Made by a program: the position numbers and the translations under genes. A DNA stretch of 64,000 bases from contig NZ_CP104965.1 in the NCBI RefSeq assembly GCF_025452235.1, positions 2,848,501 through 2,912,500 of the forward strand. The letters are read 5' to 3'. Shown one piece after another: positions 52,117-61,457 of the stretch. The DNA is from Devosia neptuniae. Its GTDB lineage: Bacteria > Pseudomonadota > Alphaproteobacteria > Rhizobiales > Devosiaceae. Positions within the stretch are counted from its first letter, which is position 1. Each line of letters begins with the position of its first letter. The notes beneath the pieces were generated by a model. The model searched no databases, was not told the origin of the DNA, and worked only from the letters and a program-made list of their open reading frames with translations.

Positions 52117-53523
52117 CTACTGCACAGCAGGTGGCACCCCGCGGAGCGATACATTGATCGGCTCCTGATCGATCGGGATATAGCTCTCGAACTTGCGCAG
52201 ACGCATGAACACCGATTGCAGTTCCACGATCGTCGTCCAGGCCCGGGCGAAGAACTGGAACGAGCTCGACACCTGCCCGAAGGCCAATTGCACCTGTTGG
52301 TAGAGGCCCATGGTCAACGCGCCCGCCAGGATTGACGGCGAGAGCGCCAGCAAGGGCACGTAGCCAACCATGTTTAGATAGGCGTAACGCGCCAGGTTGA
52401 AGTAGGTGTAGTGGAAATAGAGCCGGAAATAGTTCTTCTGCACGCCGGCAAAGAGTTCCTTGACGGTGGGCGGGTCGGCCCGATCGGCGTGATCCTCACC
52501 GAACACCAGTTCCTTGCGATACGCCGCTTCGACGCGCTGATTGGCGAAGTTCAGGCCTGGCAGCTTGACGCCCACCACCGCGAGCAGCAGCGTGCCGAAA
52601 ACCGCGGTGGCCAGCGCCACCCAGACCAGGCTGCCGGGAATATCGCCGACAATGGGGAGGCCGGTAATGTTCTGGGAGAGGTTCCAGAGCAAGGGCAGGA
52701 ACACGACAAGCGTAATCAGCGACCCGAAGAAGGCAGTGCCCAAATCCTCGACGATGGTGGCGAAGCGCATCGTGTCTTCCTGCACACGCTGGGCCGCGCC
52801 TTCCGTTTCGCGGATTTTTGGCCAATGCTCCATGTAGTAAAAGTTCATCGCCTTGCGCCACCGGAACACATAATGCGAGGTGACGAAGGCCAGCAGCACG
52901 GCCACGATGATGGTGGGCATGAGCACGGCGAAGAGCGTGAAGACCTCGCCATAGAATCGCTCGGGCGTCACTGAACGCGGTTGCGTCAGCGCCAATTGGA
53001 TCATGTCGAAGAACACGCCGGACCATTCGTTGACGAAGGCGTCCACCTGAACCTGGAAATAGATGACCAGCAGGATGCCCGTCGAGCCGACGACCGACCA
53101 CCAATACCACTCGTTGCGTTTGTAGAAATACCAGAACAGGCAGAACAGCAGCGAGATCAGCAGGACATATTGGTAGAGCCAGACGCGCTCGCCATTGAGA
53201 AAGTTGGCGGCCGAGGATTCATTGGCGCCTGCCGCTGCGGCCTGCTGGGAGGGGCTGGCGCTCTCGGTCGTCGCGGGCGCGTTGGGGTTGGCCTCCCCGG
53301 GGGTAGCGGCCGGCTGGGCTTGATCGGTCGCGGCGGGCGTTGCTGCTGGGGGCTGATCGGGAGTGGCCGGGGCCGCGATCACCGGATGGGTGAAGCGGTC
53401 GATGCTGATGGCCGATCGCAGCGGCGTGCCGATGGCGAACCAGGCGACGACGGCAAAGAGCAGCCAGAGGACTGCGGAGGAAAAGAAGATTTTGGGTTCA
53501 GGGAAGAAAGAGCGAAACACCAC
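52117..53523 (-). CDS. sbmA: Peptide antibiotic transporter SbmA/BacA
   Basis: The 468-residue inner-membrane protein matches SbmA/BacA: MVFRSFFPEPKIFFSSAVLW, YQVDAFVNEW-like FQVQVDAFVNEWSGVFFDMI, FRWRKAMNFYYMEHWPKIR, EGAAQRVQEDTMRFATIVED and FNLARYAYLNMVGYVPLLAL. It imports Pro-rich and NCR-type peptides, and is needed for chronic host infection in rhizobia and Brucella. About 60 residues of Ala/Pro/Thr-rich sequence (residues 50-110) are inserted in the first periplasmic loop. The start is a GTG pair after AGGAG. Single gene. Confidence 0.88.
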   Translation of the reverse strand: MVFRSFFPEPKIFFSSAVLWLLFAVVAWFAIGTPLRSAISIDRFTHPVIAAPATPDQPPAATPAATDQAQPAATPGEANPNAPATTESASPSQQAAAAGANESSAANFLNGERVWLYQYVLLISLLFCLFWYFYKRNEWYWWSVVGSTGILLVIYFQVQVDAFVNEWSGVFFDMIQLALTQPRSVTPERFYGEVFTLFAVLMPTIIVAVLLAFVTSHYVFRWRKAMNFYYMEHWPKIRETEGAAQRVQEDTMRFATIVEDLGTAFFGSLITLVVFLPLLWNLSQNITGLPIVGDIPGSLVWVALATAVFGTLLLAVVGVKLPGLNFANQRVEAAYRKELVFGEDHADRADPPTVKELFAGVQKNYFRLYFHYTYFNLARYAYLNMVGYVPLLALSPSILAGALTMGLYQQVQLAFGQVSSSFQFFARAWTTIVELQSVFMRLRKFESYIPIDQEPINVSLRGVPPAVQ

Positions 53524-53686
53524 GAGACTCCTGGGTGCCGGTGAGGTGTGTCATGTAACTGCCGCAAAACGTCCAAAGCAAGAATGGGAAATTAAAGCTT
53601 GGTAATGTTCCCCAAGGCCGGTTTTGCTTTCCTCGCGGGGGCAGGGGCGATATCAGCTACGACATGATTGCCACAAGAGTTCTGCC

Positions 53687-54559
53687 ATGAGCGCCGTTAT
53701 GGATGCCGCCCCCCAGGCCGAAGCCGACGAAGCCGAATCCGGCGCGCACCCGATTTTCGCCGGGGCGCCGCGCAGTGTGGAGTTCAACAAGCTGCGCAAA
53801 CGCCTGATCCGCAATACGCGCGAGGCGCTGGACCGGTTCGCCATGGTGCGGGCGGGCGAGAAATGGCTGGTGGCGCTGTCGGGCGGCAAGGACAGCTATG
53901 GCATGCTGGCGCTGCTGCTGGACCTCAAATGGCGCGGGCTTTTGCCGGTGGAATTGCTGGTCTGCAATCTCGATCAGGGGCAGCCCAATTTCCCCAAGCA
54001 TATCCTGCCCGAATTCCTGGGCGGGCTGGGGATTCCGCACCGGATTGAATACAAGGACACCTATTCCATCGTCACCGACAAGCTGCCGGCGGGGGCGACC
54101 TACTGCTCGCTGTGCAGCCGGTTGCGGCGCGGCAATCTCTATCGCATTGCGCGGGAAGAGGGCTGCACGGCGCTGGTGCTGGGCCATCATCGCGACGATA
54201 GTCTGGAAACCTTCTTCATGAACCTGTTCCATGGCGGCAAGCTCGCGGCCATGCCGCCGCGCCTGCTCAATGACGAGGGTGACATCGAAGTGTTGCGGCC
54301 GCTGATCTATTGTGCGGAAGACGATCTGCAGCGGTTTTCCGACGCCATGGCCTTTCCCATCATCCCTTGCGATCTGTGCGGCAGCCAGGATGGGCTGGAG
54401 CGCAATGCGATGAAGGCCATGCTGAGCGACATTGAAAAACGCATGCCGGGGCGCAAGGACGTGATGATCCGCGCGCTCGGGAACGTCAATCCTAGCCATA
54501 TGCTCGATCCGAAACTGTTCGATTTTGCAGGGCTGTTCGAACGAAGGACCGGAGTATGA
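53687..54559 (+). CDS. ttcA: tRNA 2-thiocytidine(32) synthetase TtcA
   Basis: The 290-residue PP-loop ATPase has [20 protein letters not shown], the cysteine pair in [36 protein letters not shown] and [11 protein letters not shown] near the C-terminus. It thiolates C32 of tRNAs using an iron-sulfur cluster. The ATG at 53687 gives [13 protein letters not shown], a short acidic extension. Its stop overlaps the next gene's ATG (ATGA). Confidence 0.93.
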   Translation: MSAVMDAAPQAEADEAESGAHPIFAGAPRSVEFNKLRKRLIRNTREALDRFAMVRAGEKWLVALSGGKDSYGMLALLLDLKWRGLLPVELLVCNLDQGQPNFPKHILPEFLGGLGIPHRIEYKDTYSIVTDKLPAGATYCSLCSRLRRGNLYRIAREEGCTALVLGHHRDDSLETFFMNLFHGGKLAAMPPRLLNDEGDIEVLRPLIYCAEDDLQRFSDAMAFPIIPCDLCGSQDGLERNAMKAMLSDIEKRMPGRKDVMIRALGNVNPSHMLDPKLFDFAGLFERRTGV

Positions 54560-55374
54560 GTGTTGATATCGGCAAGCTTGCCACCATTCTGCGCGATGCG
54601 GCCAAGGCCGAAGTGCTGCCCCGGTTCCGCCGGCTGGATGCGGGCATGGTCAAGATCAAGACCTCGGCAATTGATCTCGTGACCGAGGCCGACGAGGCTG
54701 CCGAGCGTTTCATCAAAGCCCGGGTGGCCGAATTGGCGCCCGACGCGCTGTTTGTGGGCGAAGAATCCGTCGCGGCCGATCCGGCTTTGCTGGACGCGCT
54801 GGCGCATGCTGATCTTGCCGTCGTGGTCGACCCGATCGATGGCACGGCCAATTACGCAGCTGGCCTGCCGCTCTTTGCCGTGATGGCGTCGGTGGTGTCC
54901 AAGGGCGAGACCATTGCCGGCATCATTTATGATCCGATGGGCGATGACTGGATGATGGCTGAAAAGGGCAGTGGCGCCTGGCTGCGGCGGCCCGATGGCG
55001 AGGCGGTGCGCATGCAGATCGCCGAGCCACTGCCGCTGGCGGAGATGGTGGGCTGCTGTTCGGTGGCCTTCATGCCAGTCGAGTCGCGCCCCCAGGTGTT
55101 GGCCAATTTCGCCAAGCTCCGAGTGGTGTCCAATTATCGGGTGGCGGGGCATGAATACCGCACCTTCGTTTCCGGCCACGCACAATTCCTCTGCTACAAC
55201 AAGCTGATGCCCTGGGATCACCTGGCCGGCACGCTGATGGCGCAGGAAGCCGGCGGCTATGCCGCCCGGCTGGACGGCTCGCCCTATCTGCCCCATCACG
55301 TCGATGGCGGCCTGATCATCGCCACCGACAAGGACAGCTGGCAGCAATTGCGGCGCGAGGTGTTTACCTACTAG
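54556..55374 (+). CDS. Inositol monophosphatase family protein
   Basis: The 272-residue enzyme has the metal-binding motifs [21 protein letters not shown] and the late [18 protein letters not shown] of the IMPase/FBPase/CysQ superfamily. The substrate may be inositol phosphate, histidinol phosphate or PAP; sequence does not decide. It overlaps ttcA by four bases, so the two are translationally coupled, which might tie it to sulfur or nucleotide metabolism. Confidence 0.86.
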   Translation: MSVDIGKLATILRDAAKAEVLPRFRRLDAGMVKIKTSAIDLVTEADEAAERFIKARVAELAPDALFVGEESVAADPALLDALAHADLAVVVDPIDGTANYAAGLPLFAVMASVVSKGETIAGIIYDPMGDDWMMAEKGSGAWLRRPDGEAVRMQIAEPLPLAEMVGCCSVAFMPVESRPQVLANFAKLRVVSNYRVAGHEYRTFVSGHAQFLCYNKLMPWDHLAGTLMAQEAGGYAARLDGSPYLPHHVDGGLIIATDKDSWQQLRREVFTY

Positions 55375-55402
55375 GCGGGGCAACCCAATCCATCCTCCCC
55401 GC

Positions 55403-55438
55403 CGCTCTCCCTCGGGCTCGACCCGAGGGCCACTCGCC
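55403..55438. repeat. 36-bp dispersed element, second copy
   Basis: Same sequence as 28030-28065 with one change; here the hairpin CCCTCGGG-CTCGA-CCCGAGGG is perfect. It lies 29 bases after the inositol-monophosphatase gene stop, so it may act in 3' end formation. Confidence 0.6.
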
Positions 55439-55481
55439 GCACGCACAATGCTTTGTGCAAACCTGACAGGTCACCCACAGT

Positions 55482-55561
55482 GTCATTCCCGCGAAAGCGG
55501 GAACCTCCGTTTCGGGATGCTGAAGAAAGCAAACAGAGGTCCCCGCTTTCGCGGGGATGAC
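55482..55561. repeat. Inverted repeat of 80 bp, family B
   Basis: Arms 55482-55508 and 55535-55561 match over 27 bases with three differences, and each arm contains CCCGC-GAAA-GCGGG, a small hairpin of its own. It lies between the inositol-monophosphatase gene and an arsR gene. GTCAT...ATGAC ends recall a common intergenic palindrome class in proteobacteria. Confidence 0.6.
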
Positions 55562-55621
55562 CCGGTGGTTTGAACGATCACGAAGCCGTGGCCCCCGCTT
55601 CCACACGCCCCTTGCTCGACT

Positions 55622-55639
55622 CATAAGTCTGTGCTTATG
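55622..55639. promoter_or_regulatory. ArsR operator candidate
   Basis: CATAAG-N6-CTTATG is a perfect inverted repeat ending 8 bases before the arsR ATG. It is an obvious site for autoregulation and differs from the AACC/GGTT array of the other arsR gene at 31782. Confidence 0.55.
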
Positions 55640-55647
55640 TGTAGCCC

Positions 55648-55962
55648 ATGAGCGAAGCGGATATTTTCAAAGTGCTGGCTGATCCGACGCGTCGAGCGGT
55701 GTTCGAGCGATTGGCGACGGCCGAGATGACAGCGACGGAACTGCGCGAGGGCTTTGCCATTTCGCAGCCGGCCATGTCCCAGCATCTGGCGGTGCTGCGC
55801 GAAGCGGGGCTGGTCAGCGAGCGGCGCAAGGGGCGCTATGTCAATTACCGGATCGAGCCGGCGGGGCTGGCGCCCTTGCATGGCTGGCTGGCGCGCCATC
55901 GCGCGTTCTGGCCTCAGTGGATCGATCAGCTCAAGGACCTGCTCAAGGAGATGGACCAATGA
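55648..55962 (+). CDS. ArsR family transcriptional regulator
   Basis: The 104-residue winged-helix protein has FKVLADPTRRAVFERLATAE and ISQPAMSQHLAVLREAGLVS, then RKGRYVNYRIEP in the wing. Metal-ligand cysteines are absent. It overlaps the following SRPBCC gene (ATGA), forming the same regulator/SRPBCC module seen at 31282-32132. Confidence 0.88.
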   Translation: MSEADIFKVLADPTRRAVFERLATAEMTATELREGFAISQPAMSQHLAVLREAGLVSERRKGRYVNYRIEPAGLAPLHGWLARHRAFWPQWIDQLKDLLKEMDQ

Positions 55963-56306
55963 TGGACGAGGCGTTGGTATATGAATGTGCGCTCGACGCG
56001 ACGCCGGAAAAGGTGTGGCGGGCGCTGACCATCCCCGAATATCTCGAGCGCTGGCTGGCGCCGGATGCAGCATCGGGCGAAGCGCTCGACCTGACCATGC
56101 TGGCGGCCGAGGAGAACAAATCGCTCAGCTATCACTGGCGGGAAGCCGGGCAGGGCGCCATTGGCGATGTCGAGGATAGCGTCGTCACCTTCGAGCTCAA
56201 GCCCATGGCCGACGGGCGGACCTGGTTCCGGCTGACGCATGAGCCGGTGGTGATGCCGGTGGCGGCCAACAGCAATCTGGCCGGCCCGCTGATGCTGGCC
56301 GCCTAG
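55959..56306 (+). CDS. SRPBCC domain protein
   Basis: The 115-residue protein shows [20 protein letters not shown] and [19 protein letters not shown], an AHSA1/SRPBCC fold that is short compared with the usual 140-160 residues and ends right after the last strand (GPLMLAA). Whether the C-terminal helix is missing by truncation is unclear. It starts inside the arsR stop and ends 35 bases before clpP. Confidence 0.75.
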   Translation: MMDEALVYECALDATPEKVWRALTIPEYLERWLAPDAASGEALDLTMLAAEENKSLSYHWREAGQGAIGDVEDSVVTFELKPMADGRTWFRLTHEPVVMPVAANSNLAGPLMLAA

Positions 56307-56341
56307 CCCTTTTAAAACCTAGATCAGAACGGAGGTCGCCG

Positions 56342-56971
56342 ATGCGCGACATGATGCAACTCGTCCCTATGGTGGTCGAGCAATCCAGCCGCGGTGAGCG
56401 GTCTTTCGATATCTATTCGCGGCTGCTGCGCGAGCGGATCATTTTCGTCAATGGCGAGATCGAGGACAATATGGCCGCGCTGGTCTGTGCGCAGTTGCTG
56501 TTTCTTGAGGCGGAGAATCCGAAAAAGGAGATAAGTCTTTATATCAACTCGCCTGGTGGCGTCGTGACCTCGGCGCTGGCCATGTATGACACGATGCAGT
56601 TCATCAAGGCGCCGGTGGGCACGCTGTGCATGGGCATGGCCATGTCGGCTGGCTCATTCCTGCTGATGGCGGGCGAGGCGGGCAGCCGCATCTGCCTGCC
56701 CAATGCATCGATCATGCTGCATCAGCCCAGCGGCGGCTACCAGGGCAAGGTCACCGATATCGTGCTGCATGCCGAGGAAAGCCAGCGGCTCAAGCGGCGT
56801 ATGCACAGTCTCTATGCCAAGCATTGCGGCCGGACCTATGAGGAAGTGGAGGCCGCGCTGGAGCGCGACCACTTCATGACCCCCGAACAGGCCAAGGCCT
56901 GGGGTCTGGTCGATCATGTCTATCATGACCGCAGCGAGATCGAGGCGTTGAACCCGCCAACTGCTGATTAG
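56342..56971 (+). CDS. clpP: ATP-dependent Clp protease proteolytic subunit
   Basis: The 209-residue serine protease has the catalytic triad Ser102 ([11 protein letters not shown]), His127 (IMLHQPSGG) and Asp176 (LERDHFM), and the oligomerisation motif [20 protein letters not shown]. It degrades proteins with ClpX or ClpA. No clpX, clpA or tig gene is nearby, so this is probably an additional clpP copy. AACGGAGG precedes the ATG. Confidence 0.93.
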   Translation: MRDMMQLVPMVVEQSSRGERSFDIYSRLLRERIIFVNGEIEDNMAALVCAQLLFLEAENPKKEISLYINSPGGVVTSALAMYDTMQFIKAPVGTLCMGMAMSAGSFLLMAGEAGSRICLPNASIMLHQPSGGYQGKVTDIVLHAEESQRLKRRMHSLYAKHCGRTYEEVEAALERDHFMTPEQAKAWGLVDHVYHDRSEIEALNPPTAD

Positions 56972-58221
56972 TGCGCGGCGTGGTGGCTCATGTCGGTGTG
57001 GGCATTTTCGCTGCCCACGCCGAAGAGCCGGCCATTCTCGGCGATCAGGATGAAGATCAGCGTCAGCACGCCCATGACGAAATAGCCGGCGGCGACGGGC
57101 ACTACGGTGCCGTTGAACTGCTGGCCGATAAAGCCGCCGATCACGGCGCCGCCAATAGTCTGGATGAAGCCGAACACCGATGAGGCGGTGCCCGCCACCG
57201 AGCCCAGCGGCTCCATGGACAGCGAATTCATGTTCGATGCGGCCCAGCCGAAGCAGAACATGATGACCGCCAGGATTGGCAGGAACAGCCAGATTGGCAG
57301 GAAGCCGATCCAGGCCAGCAGCAGCCAGACCGCGCTCATGCCGGTGAACACCAGCATGGCACCATGCGACAGGCGCCGCATGCCGACGCGCGAGACGATG
57401 CGTGAATTGGTGAAGGATGACACGGCCATCAGCGCGGCCACGGCAGCGAAAGCGACCGGGAAATAGACGCCAAGGCCGTAGATATCGACATAAATCTGCT
57501 GGGACGAGCTGATGAAGCCGAACAGGGCGCCGAAGGTGAAGGTGCCGGCCAGGCCGTAGCAGAAGGCCACGCGGTTGGTCAGCACAATGCGGAAGCCATC
57601 AAGGATGACGCCCAGCGTTAGTTCGCGGCGATTGCCCAGCGCCAGCGTCTCGGGCAGGCGGATGAAGGCCCAGAGGCCGAACACGGCGGCAAGGCCACCC
57701 ATGAACAGGAAAATGGTGTGCCACGGGCCGGTCAGCAGCAGCACCTGGCCGATGCCGGGCGCGATGATCGGGATGGCCATGAACACCATGAAGGTCAGCG
57801 ACATGACTTCGGCCATGGCGCGGCCCGAATACATGTCACGCACGATCGAGGTGGCGATGACACGGGTGCCCGCGGCGCCCATGCCCTGCAGGAAGCGCAG
57901 CGCCAGCAAGATGCCGAAAGTGGGCGAGAACACTGCTGCCACCGCGGCGAGGATGTAGACGACAATGCCGATGAGCAGGGGCGCACGGCGGCCGTAGCGG
58001 TCCGATAGCGGGCCGAAGGCGAGCTGGGCCAGGCCAAACCCCATCATATAGGCGGAGATGACATATTGGCGCTCGTTCTCGCTGCTGATGCCCAGGGCTT
58101 CGCCCATATAGGGCAGGGCGGGCAGCATGACGTCGATGGCGAGGGCGTTCAGCGCCATGAGTGCTGCCATCAGGGCAATGAATTCTGGACGGGATAAAAC
58201 CCGCGAAAAATGATCGGACAT
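56968..58221 (-). CDS. MFS transporter, Bcr/CflA family
   Basis: The 417-residue protein has [40 protein letters not shown] and [20 protein letters not shown], hallmarks of the Bcr/CflA drug-resistance exporters (DHA1). It has twelve predicted membrane helices and a His-rich C-terminus. It overlaps the clpP stop by four bases tail to tail. The substrate is not known. Confidence 0.88.
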   Translation of the reverse strand: MSDHFSRVLSRPEFIALMAALMALNALAIDVMLPALPYMGEALGISSENERQYVISAYMMGFGLAQLAFGPLSDRYGRRAPLLIGIVVYILAAVAAVFSPTFGILLALRFLQGMGAAGTRVIATSIVRDMYSGRAMAEVMSLTFMVFMAIPIIAPGIGQVLLLTGPWHTIFLFMGGLAAVFGLWAFIRLPETLALGNRRELTLGVILDGFRIVLTNRVAFCYGLAGTFTFGALFGFISSSQQIYVDIYGLGVYFPVAFAAVAALMAVSSFTNSRIVSRVGMRRLSHGAMLVFTGMSAVWLLLAWIGFLPIWLFLPILAVIMFCFGWAASNMNSLSMEPLGSVAGTASSVFGFIQTIGGAVIGGFIGQQFNGTVVPVAAGYFVMGVLTLIFILIAENGRLFGVGSENAHTDMSHHAAH

Positions 58222-58326
58222 GAATGAAACTCAGGCAGGCCACGGCAAAACGCGCGGCGGAAAGACAAGGCCGACCATGAACCTCATGGCCCGCTTTGGC
58301 AAGGCGTCAATCGGCAGATGACGATA

Positions 58327-59544
58327 TCAGGCCGGTTTCAAGGCGAAGGCTGGCGCGGTGCGGTCGTTGATCGGCAGATGCAATGCCGCCGAGCCCAGGC
58401 CGAGCAGAATGCCCAGATACCAGACCAGATCGTAATGCCCGGTCAGATCGAAGGCGACGCCGCCCAGCCACACACCCATGAACGAGCCGAGCTGATGGCT
58501 GAAAAAGGCGACGCCATAGAGCATGCCCATATAGCGGGGGCCAAAGAACACCGAGACGAGGCCCGCCGTCGGCGGGACGGTGGAGAGCCAGAGCAGGCCC
58601 ATGGCCGCCGCGAAGGTATAGGCCGTGATTTCGGTGACCGGAAACAGCATGAAGAGGCCAATGGCCACCGCACGCAGGAAATAGATGCTGGCCAGCAATA
58701 TCTGCTTGGGCACACGGCCGCCCAGATACCCCGCCGACAGGCTGCCGACGACGTTGAACAGGCCGATCACGGCAATGGTCCAGCTGCCGACTTCGGGCGA
58801 GAGACCGCATTGCACCAGATAGGCGGGCATGTGGACGTTGATGAAGGCGAGGTGAAAGCCGCAGACGAAAAAACCGATCACCAGCAGCCGGTACGAGCCA
58901 TGGCCCCAGGCACGGGACAGCGCCTGCATGAAGGGCATGTCCACCTGGCCCGCGGTGCGCTCGCTGCGGCCGCGCAGGGCAAAGGACAGCGGGATGATCA
59001 GCAGCAGCATGGCGCCGAGATAGATCAGCGCGGTCTGCCAGCCAAAGGCATTGATGAAGCCCTGGCTGATCGGGGCAAAGGCGAACTGCCCGAACGAGGA
59101 AGCGGCGGTGGCGACGCCAAAGATCAGGCTGCGCTTTTCAGCTGGCACGGCGCGGCCGAAAGCGGCCATGACCACGCTGAACGAGCAGACGGCAATGCCG
59201 ACGCCGGTAATGACACCACCGGTCAGCGTCATGATGCCGGCATTGGGCGAAAAGGCCATGAGCACGACGCCCAAGGCGTAGACGGCGGCGCCGGCGGCCA
59301 CGGTGCGGGCGGTGCCGACGCGGTCGGCAAAGGCGCCGGCGAAGGGCTGTGCTATGCCCCAGGCCAGGTTCTGGATGGCCATGGCCATGCCCCAACCCTC
59401 GCGGCTGAGGCCCAGATCGCTGGTCATCGGCAGGGTGAAGAGGCCAAAACTGGTCCGTACGCCATTGCCGATCGCCGCGACGATACAGCCGGCGATGATG
59501 ATGACGATAAGGGGAACGGCAGGGCGCAGGGCCGATGAGGTCAT
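58327..59544 (-). CDS. MFS transporter
   Basis: The 405-residue protein begins with a helix VPLIVIIIAGCIVAAIGNGV and has GAFADRVGTARTVAAGAAVY, the MFS motif A region, and SVFFGPRYMGMLYGVAFFSH in the second half. It resembles the OFA/monocarboxylate branch, including FGLFTLPMTSDLGLSREGWG. The ATG at 59544 was chosen; a frame extension upstream includes non-conserved sequence. The previous exporter gene starts 106 bases before its stop. Substrate unknown. Confidence 0.84.
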   Translation of the reverse strand: MTSSALRPAVPLIVIIIAGCIVAAIGNGVRTSFGLFTLPMTSDLGLSREGWGMAMAIQNLAWGIAQPFAGAFADRVGTARTVAAGAAVYALGVVLMAFSPNAGIMTLTGGVITGVGIAVCSFSVVMAAFGRAVPAEKRSLIFGVATAASSFGQFAFAPISQGFINAFGWQTALIYLGAMLLLIIPLSFALRGRSERTAGQVDMPFMQALSRAWGHGSYRLLVIGFFVCGFHLAFINVHMPAYLVQCGLSPEVGSWTIAVIGLFNVVGSLSAGYLGGRVPKQILLASIYFLRAVAIGLFMLFPVTEITAYTFAAAMGLLWLSTVPPTAGLVSVFFGPRYMGMLYGVAFFSHQLGSFMGVWLGGVAFDLTGHYDLVWYLGILLGLGSAALHLPINDRTAPAFALKPA

Positions 59545-59694
59545 GAGGGGGCATCCATATATGGATGTTCTATCTACGCCCGCGACATCATCACGCAAAG
59601 CAATATTGCTGAATGGGATCTATCAAGCCTGGTGATGGGTTGACCATTGCGTCAATCGCATCGACAAGTCGCGCCACTATTCGGGAGTCTGAGC

Positions 59695-59982
59695 GTGATC
59701 CGCCATATCGTCTTTTTCACCGCCAAGTCGGATGACCATCTCGACGCGATTTGCGAGGGGCTGAGCCTGCTCGGCACCATTCCGCACAGCACTCATTTCG
59801 AGGTGTCGCGGAACAGCAAGGTGGACCAGATTTCCAACGAAGTCGACGTGGTAGTCTACGCCGAATTCGCCGACTCAGCGGCGCTGGCAGCCTATAAGGC
59901 GCATCCCACTTATGCCGAGGCGACACGCCGAGTGCGACCGTTGCGGGAGTTGCGGCTTTCGGCGGATTTCGAGGCCAAATAG
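59695..59982 (+). CDS. Dabb family (stress-responsive A/B barrel) protein
   Basis: The 95-residue protein starts VIRHIVFFTAKSDD and has VVVYAEFADSAALAAYKAHP, the ferredoxin-like alpha/beta-barrel of Dabb proteins. The GTG at 59695 has GGGAG seven bases upstream; a longer frame to 59647 lacks support. Plant homologues respond to stress; bacterial roles are mostly unknown. Confidence 0.82.
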   Translation: MIRHIVFFTAKSDDHLDAICEGLSLLGTIPHSTHFEVSRNSKVDQISNEVDVVVYAEFADSAALAAYKAHPTYAEATRRVRPLRELRLSADFEAK

Positions 59983-60012
59983 AAAACGCCGGCCGCTGGG
60001 GCCGGCGTTTTG
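59983..60012. terminator. Bidirectional terminator
   Basis: AAAACGCCGGCC and GGCCGGCGTTTT form a perfect stem around a short GCTGGG loop, between the Dabb gene and the convergent grxD. The A and T ends suit both strands. Confidence 0.85.
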
Positions 60013-60029
60013 GTTATGAGCTGGTAGAG

Positions 60030-60365
60030 TTAGGCCGAAAGCTTGACGGGAATGCCGGCGCTTTCGAGATGGGTCTGGAGTTCACCGGCCTGGAACATTT
60101 CGCGCACGATATCAGCGCCACCGACGAATTCGCCCTTCACGTAGAGCTGGGGAATGGTCGGCCAATTGGTGTAGGCCTTGATGCCGTCGCGCAGTTCGGC
60201 GCTTTCCAGCACGTTGGCGCTGCCATAGTCGACGCCGAGATAGCTCAGAATCTGCACGACCTGGCCGGAGAAGCCGCACTGCGGAAAGTCCGGTGTGCCC
60301 TTCATGAACAGGAAGATGTCGTTATTCTTCACCTTGTCGTCGATGAATGCATTGATGTCGGTCAT
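60030..60365 (-). CDS. grxD: Monothiol glutaredoxin GrxD (Grx4)
   Basis: The 111-residue protein has the monothiol active site CGFS in FPQCGFSGQVVQILSYLG and WPTIPQLYVKGEFVGGADIV, with MKGTPDFP before it. CGFS glutaredoxins carry and deliver [2Fe-2S] clusters and pair with BolA proteins. The ATG at 60365 starts MTDINAFIDDK. The bolA gene lies about 1.1 kb upstream on the same strand. Confidence 0.95.
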   Translation of the reverse strand: MTDINAFIDDKVKNNDIFLFMKGTPDFPQCGFSGQVVQILSYLGVDYGSANVLESAELRDGIKAYTNWPTIPQLYVKGEFVGGADIVREMFQAGELQTHLESAGIPVKLSA

Positions 60366-60489
60366 TGCGGCAGCCTTTCTTGGGTCCGGGGGAAACCGGG
60401 AAAATCGTTGGTCCATAAATAGGAGCTTGACGAGGCGCTGTCGAGGCCTGCCATCGTCAATTGCCGATCAAGTGTTGTAGCCGGAATGG

Positions 60490-61116
60490 CTAAAGTCGCT
60501 CAGCCACCCAGGGGTGGCTGGTGAAGTCATCGACCGTGTTGAACAGCACCGCCTCCCACCCGCCGGCGCGAGCGCCATCGATCACTTTGGGTGTGTCGTC
60601 GAAGAAGAGGGGCTGTTCGGTCTGCGGGCCGATCTTGCTCATGGCGAAGTCGAAAAAGGCCGGGTCGGGTTTGCGCACACCAACCCGGGCCGAATAGAAC
60701 ATATCGTCGAATAGTTCATTGAGCCCCAGATGGCTCCAGAGCCAGCTGGCGCGCAGATGCTCCTGATTGGTGGCGATGTAGAGCCGGATATCGGCTTTGC
60801 GCTTGAGCTGGCGGATGCCTTCGAGCAGGGGTTGGTTGAGTTCGCTGTCGTTGATCAGCCAATAGTGGTGAAAGGCGACAGGCGAGCCCTTGTAGCCGAG
60901 CGAAGGCAGGCGGCGTTCAAGGGCGTCGATCACCGACATTTCGCCGGTCACGACCTTCTTGACGAAGATATCGAAGATGAACTCGTCGACGAACCGCTTT
61001 GGGTCCACGCCCATGTCGGCCAGCAGGTTCTTATCCCAGCGGCGGGTCAGGTCGGGGCGGGCGTGAAAGCCATGGATCAGCACGCCATCGATGTCGAAGA
61101 ATACGGCACGGGTCAT
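60490..61116 (-). CDS. HAD family hydrolase
   Basis: The 208-residue protein opens with RAVFFDIDGVLIHGF (the two catalytic Asp), has LYIATNQEHLRASWLWSHLG and VRKPDPAFFDFA with the conserved Lys, and LFFDDTPKVIDGARAGGW with the metal-binding Asp pair. It is a HAD-IA type phosphatase with an inserted helical cap. Substrate unknown. The start at 61116 was preferred over an extension to 61176 with no homology to the fold. Confidence 0.87.
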   Translation of the reverse strand: MTRAVFFDIDGVLIHGFHARPDLTRRWDKNLLADMGVDPKRFVDEFIFDIFVKKVVTGEMSVIDALERRLPSLGYKGSPVAFHHYWLINDSELNQPLLEGIRQLKRKADIRLYIATNQEHLRASWLWSHLGLNELFDDMFYSARVGVRKPDPAFFDFAMSKIGPQTEQPLFFDDTPKVIDGARAGGWEAVLFNTVDDFTSHPWVAERL

Positions 61117-61138
61117 ACGGGCTCCGTGTGGCGCAGGC

Positions 61139-61453
61139 TCACTTGCCCCTGGCCGGTGATGCGCCAAGGCCAGCAAGGACTTCGCGGGGAATGCTGAGGT
61201 CCTGAATCACGTCATTGTGGCGCCGAAAACCGATCAATTCGCGATGCACGAAATATTCCCAAACGGCCTGGCGGGCCGCTGCAAGGGCGGGTTCGCTGTG
61301 GGCTTCCGCCAGGGCAGCGAGGGTGGCGATCACTTTGCGCTCGGCGGCGCTGATGGAGGAGGCGCGTTCGGCGGCGATTTCATGCTCGAGCGCAGCCGTC
61401 CCGGCTTCGGGACGGACCATGCGGATCAGCTCGAGCGAGTCGCGCAGCGACAC
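61139..61453 (-). CDS. DUF6665-like protein
   Basis: The 104-residue helical protein has ALEHEIAAERASSISAAERK, then ARQAVWEYFVHRELIGFRRH and DLSIPREVLAGLG. This fits what I remember of the DUF6665 family of Hyphomicrobiales, but the assignment is from memory. It sits 4 bases after bolA and 22 bases before the HAD gene on the same strand. No function is known. Confidence 0.6.
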   Translation of the reverse strand: MSLRDSLELIRMVRPEAGTAALEHEIAAERASSISAAERKVIATLAALAEAHSEPALAAARQAVWEYFVHRELIGFRRHNDVIQDLSIPREVLAGLGASPARGK

Positions 61454-61457
61454 TGGT

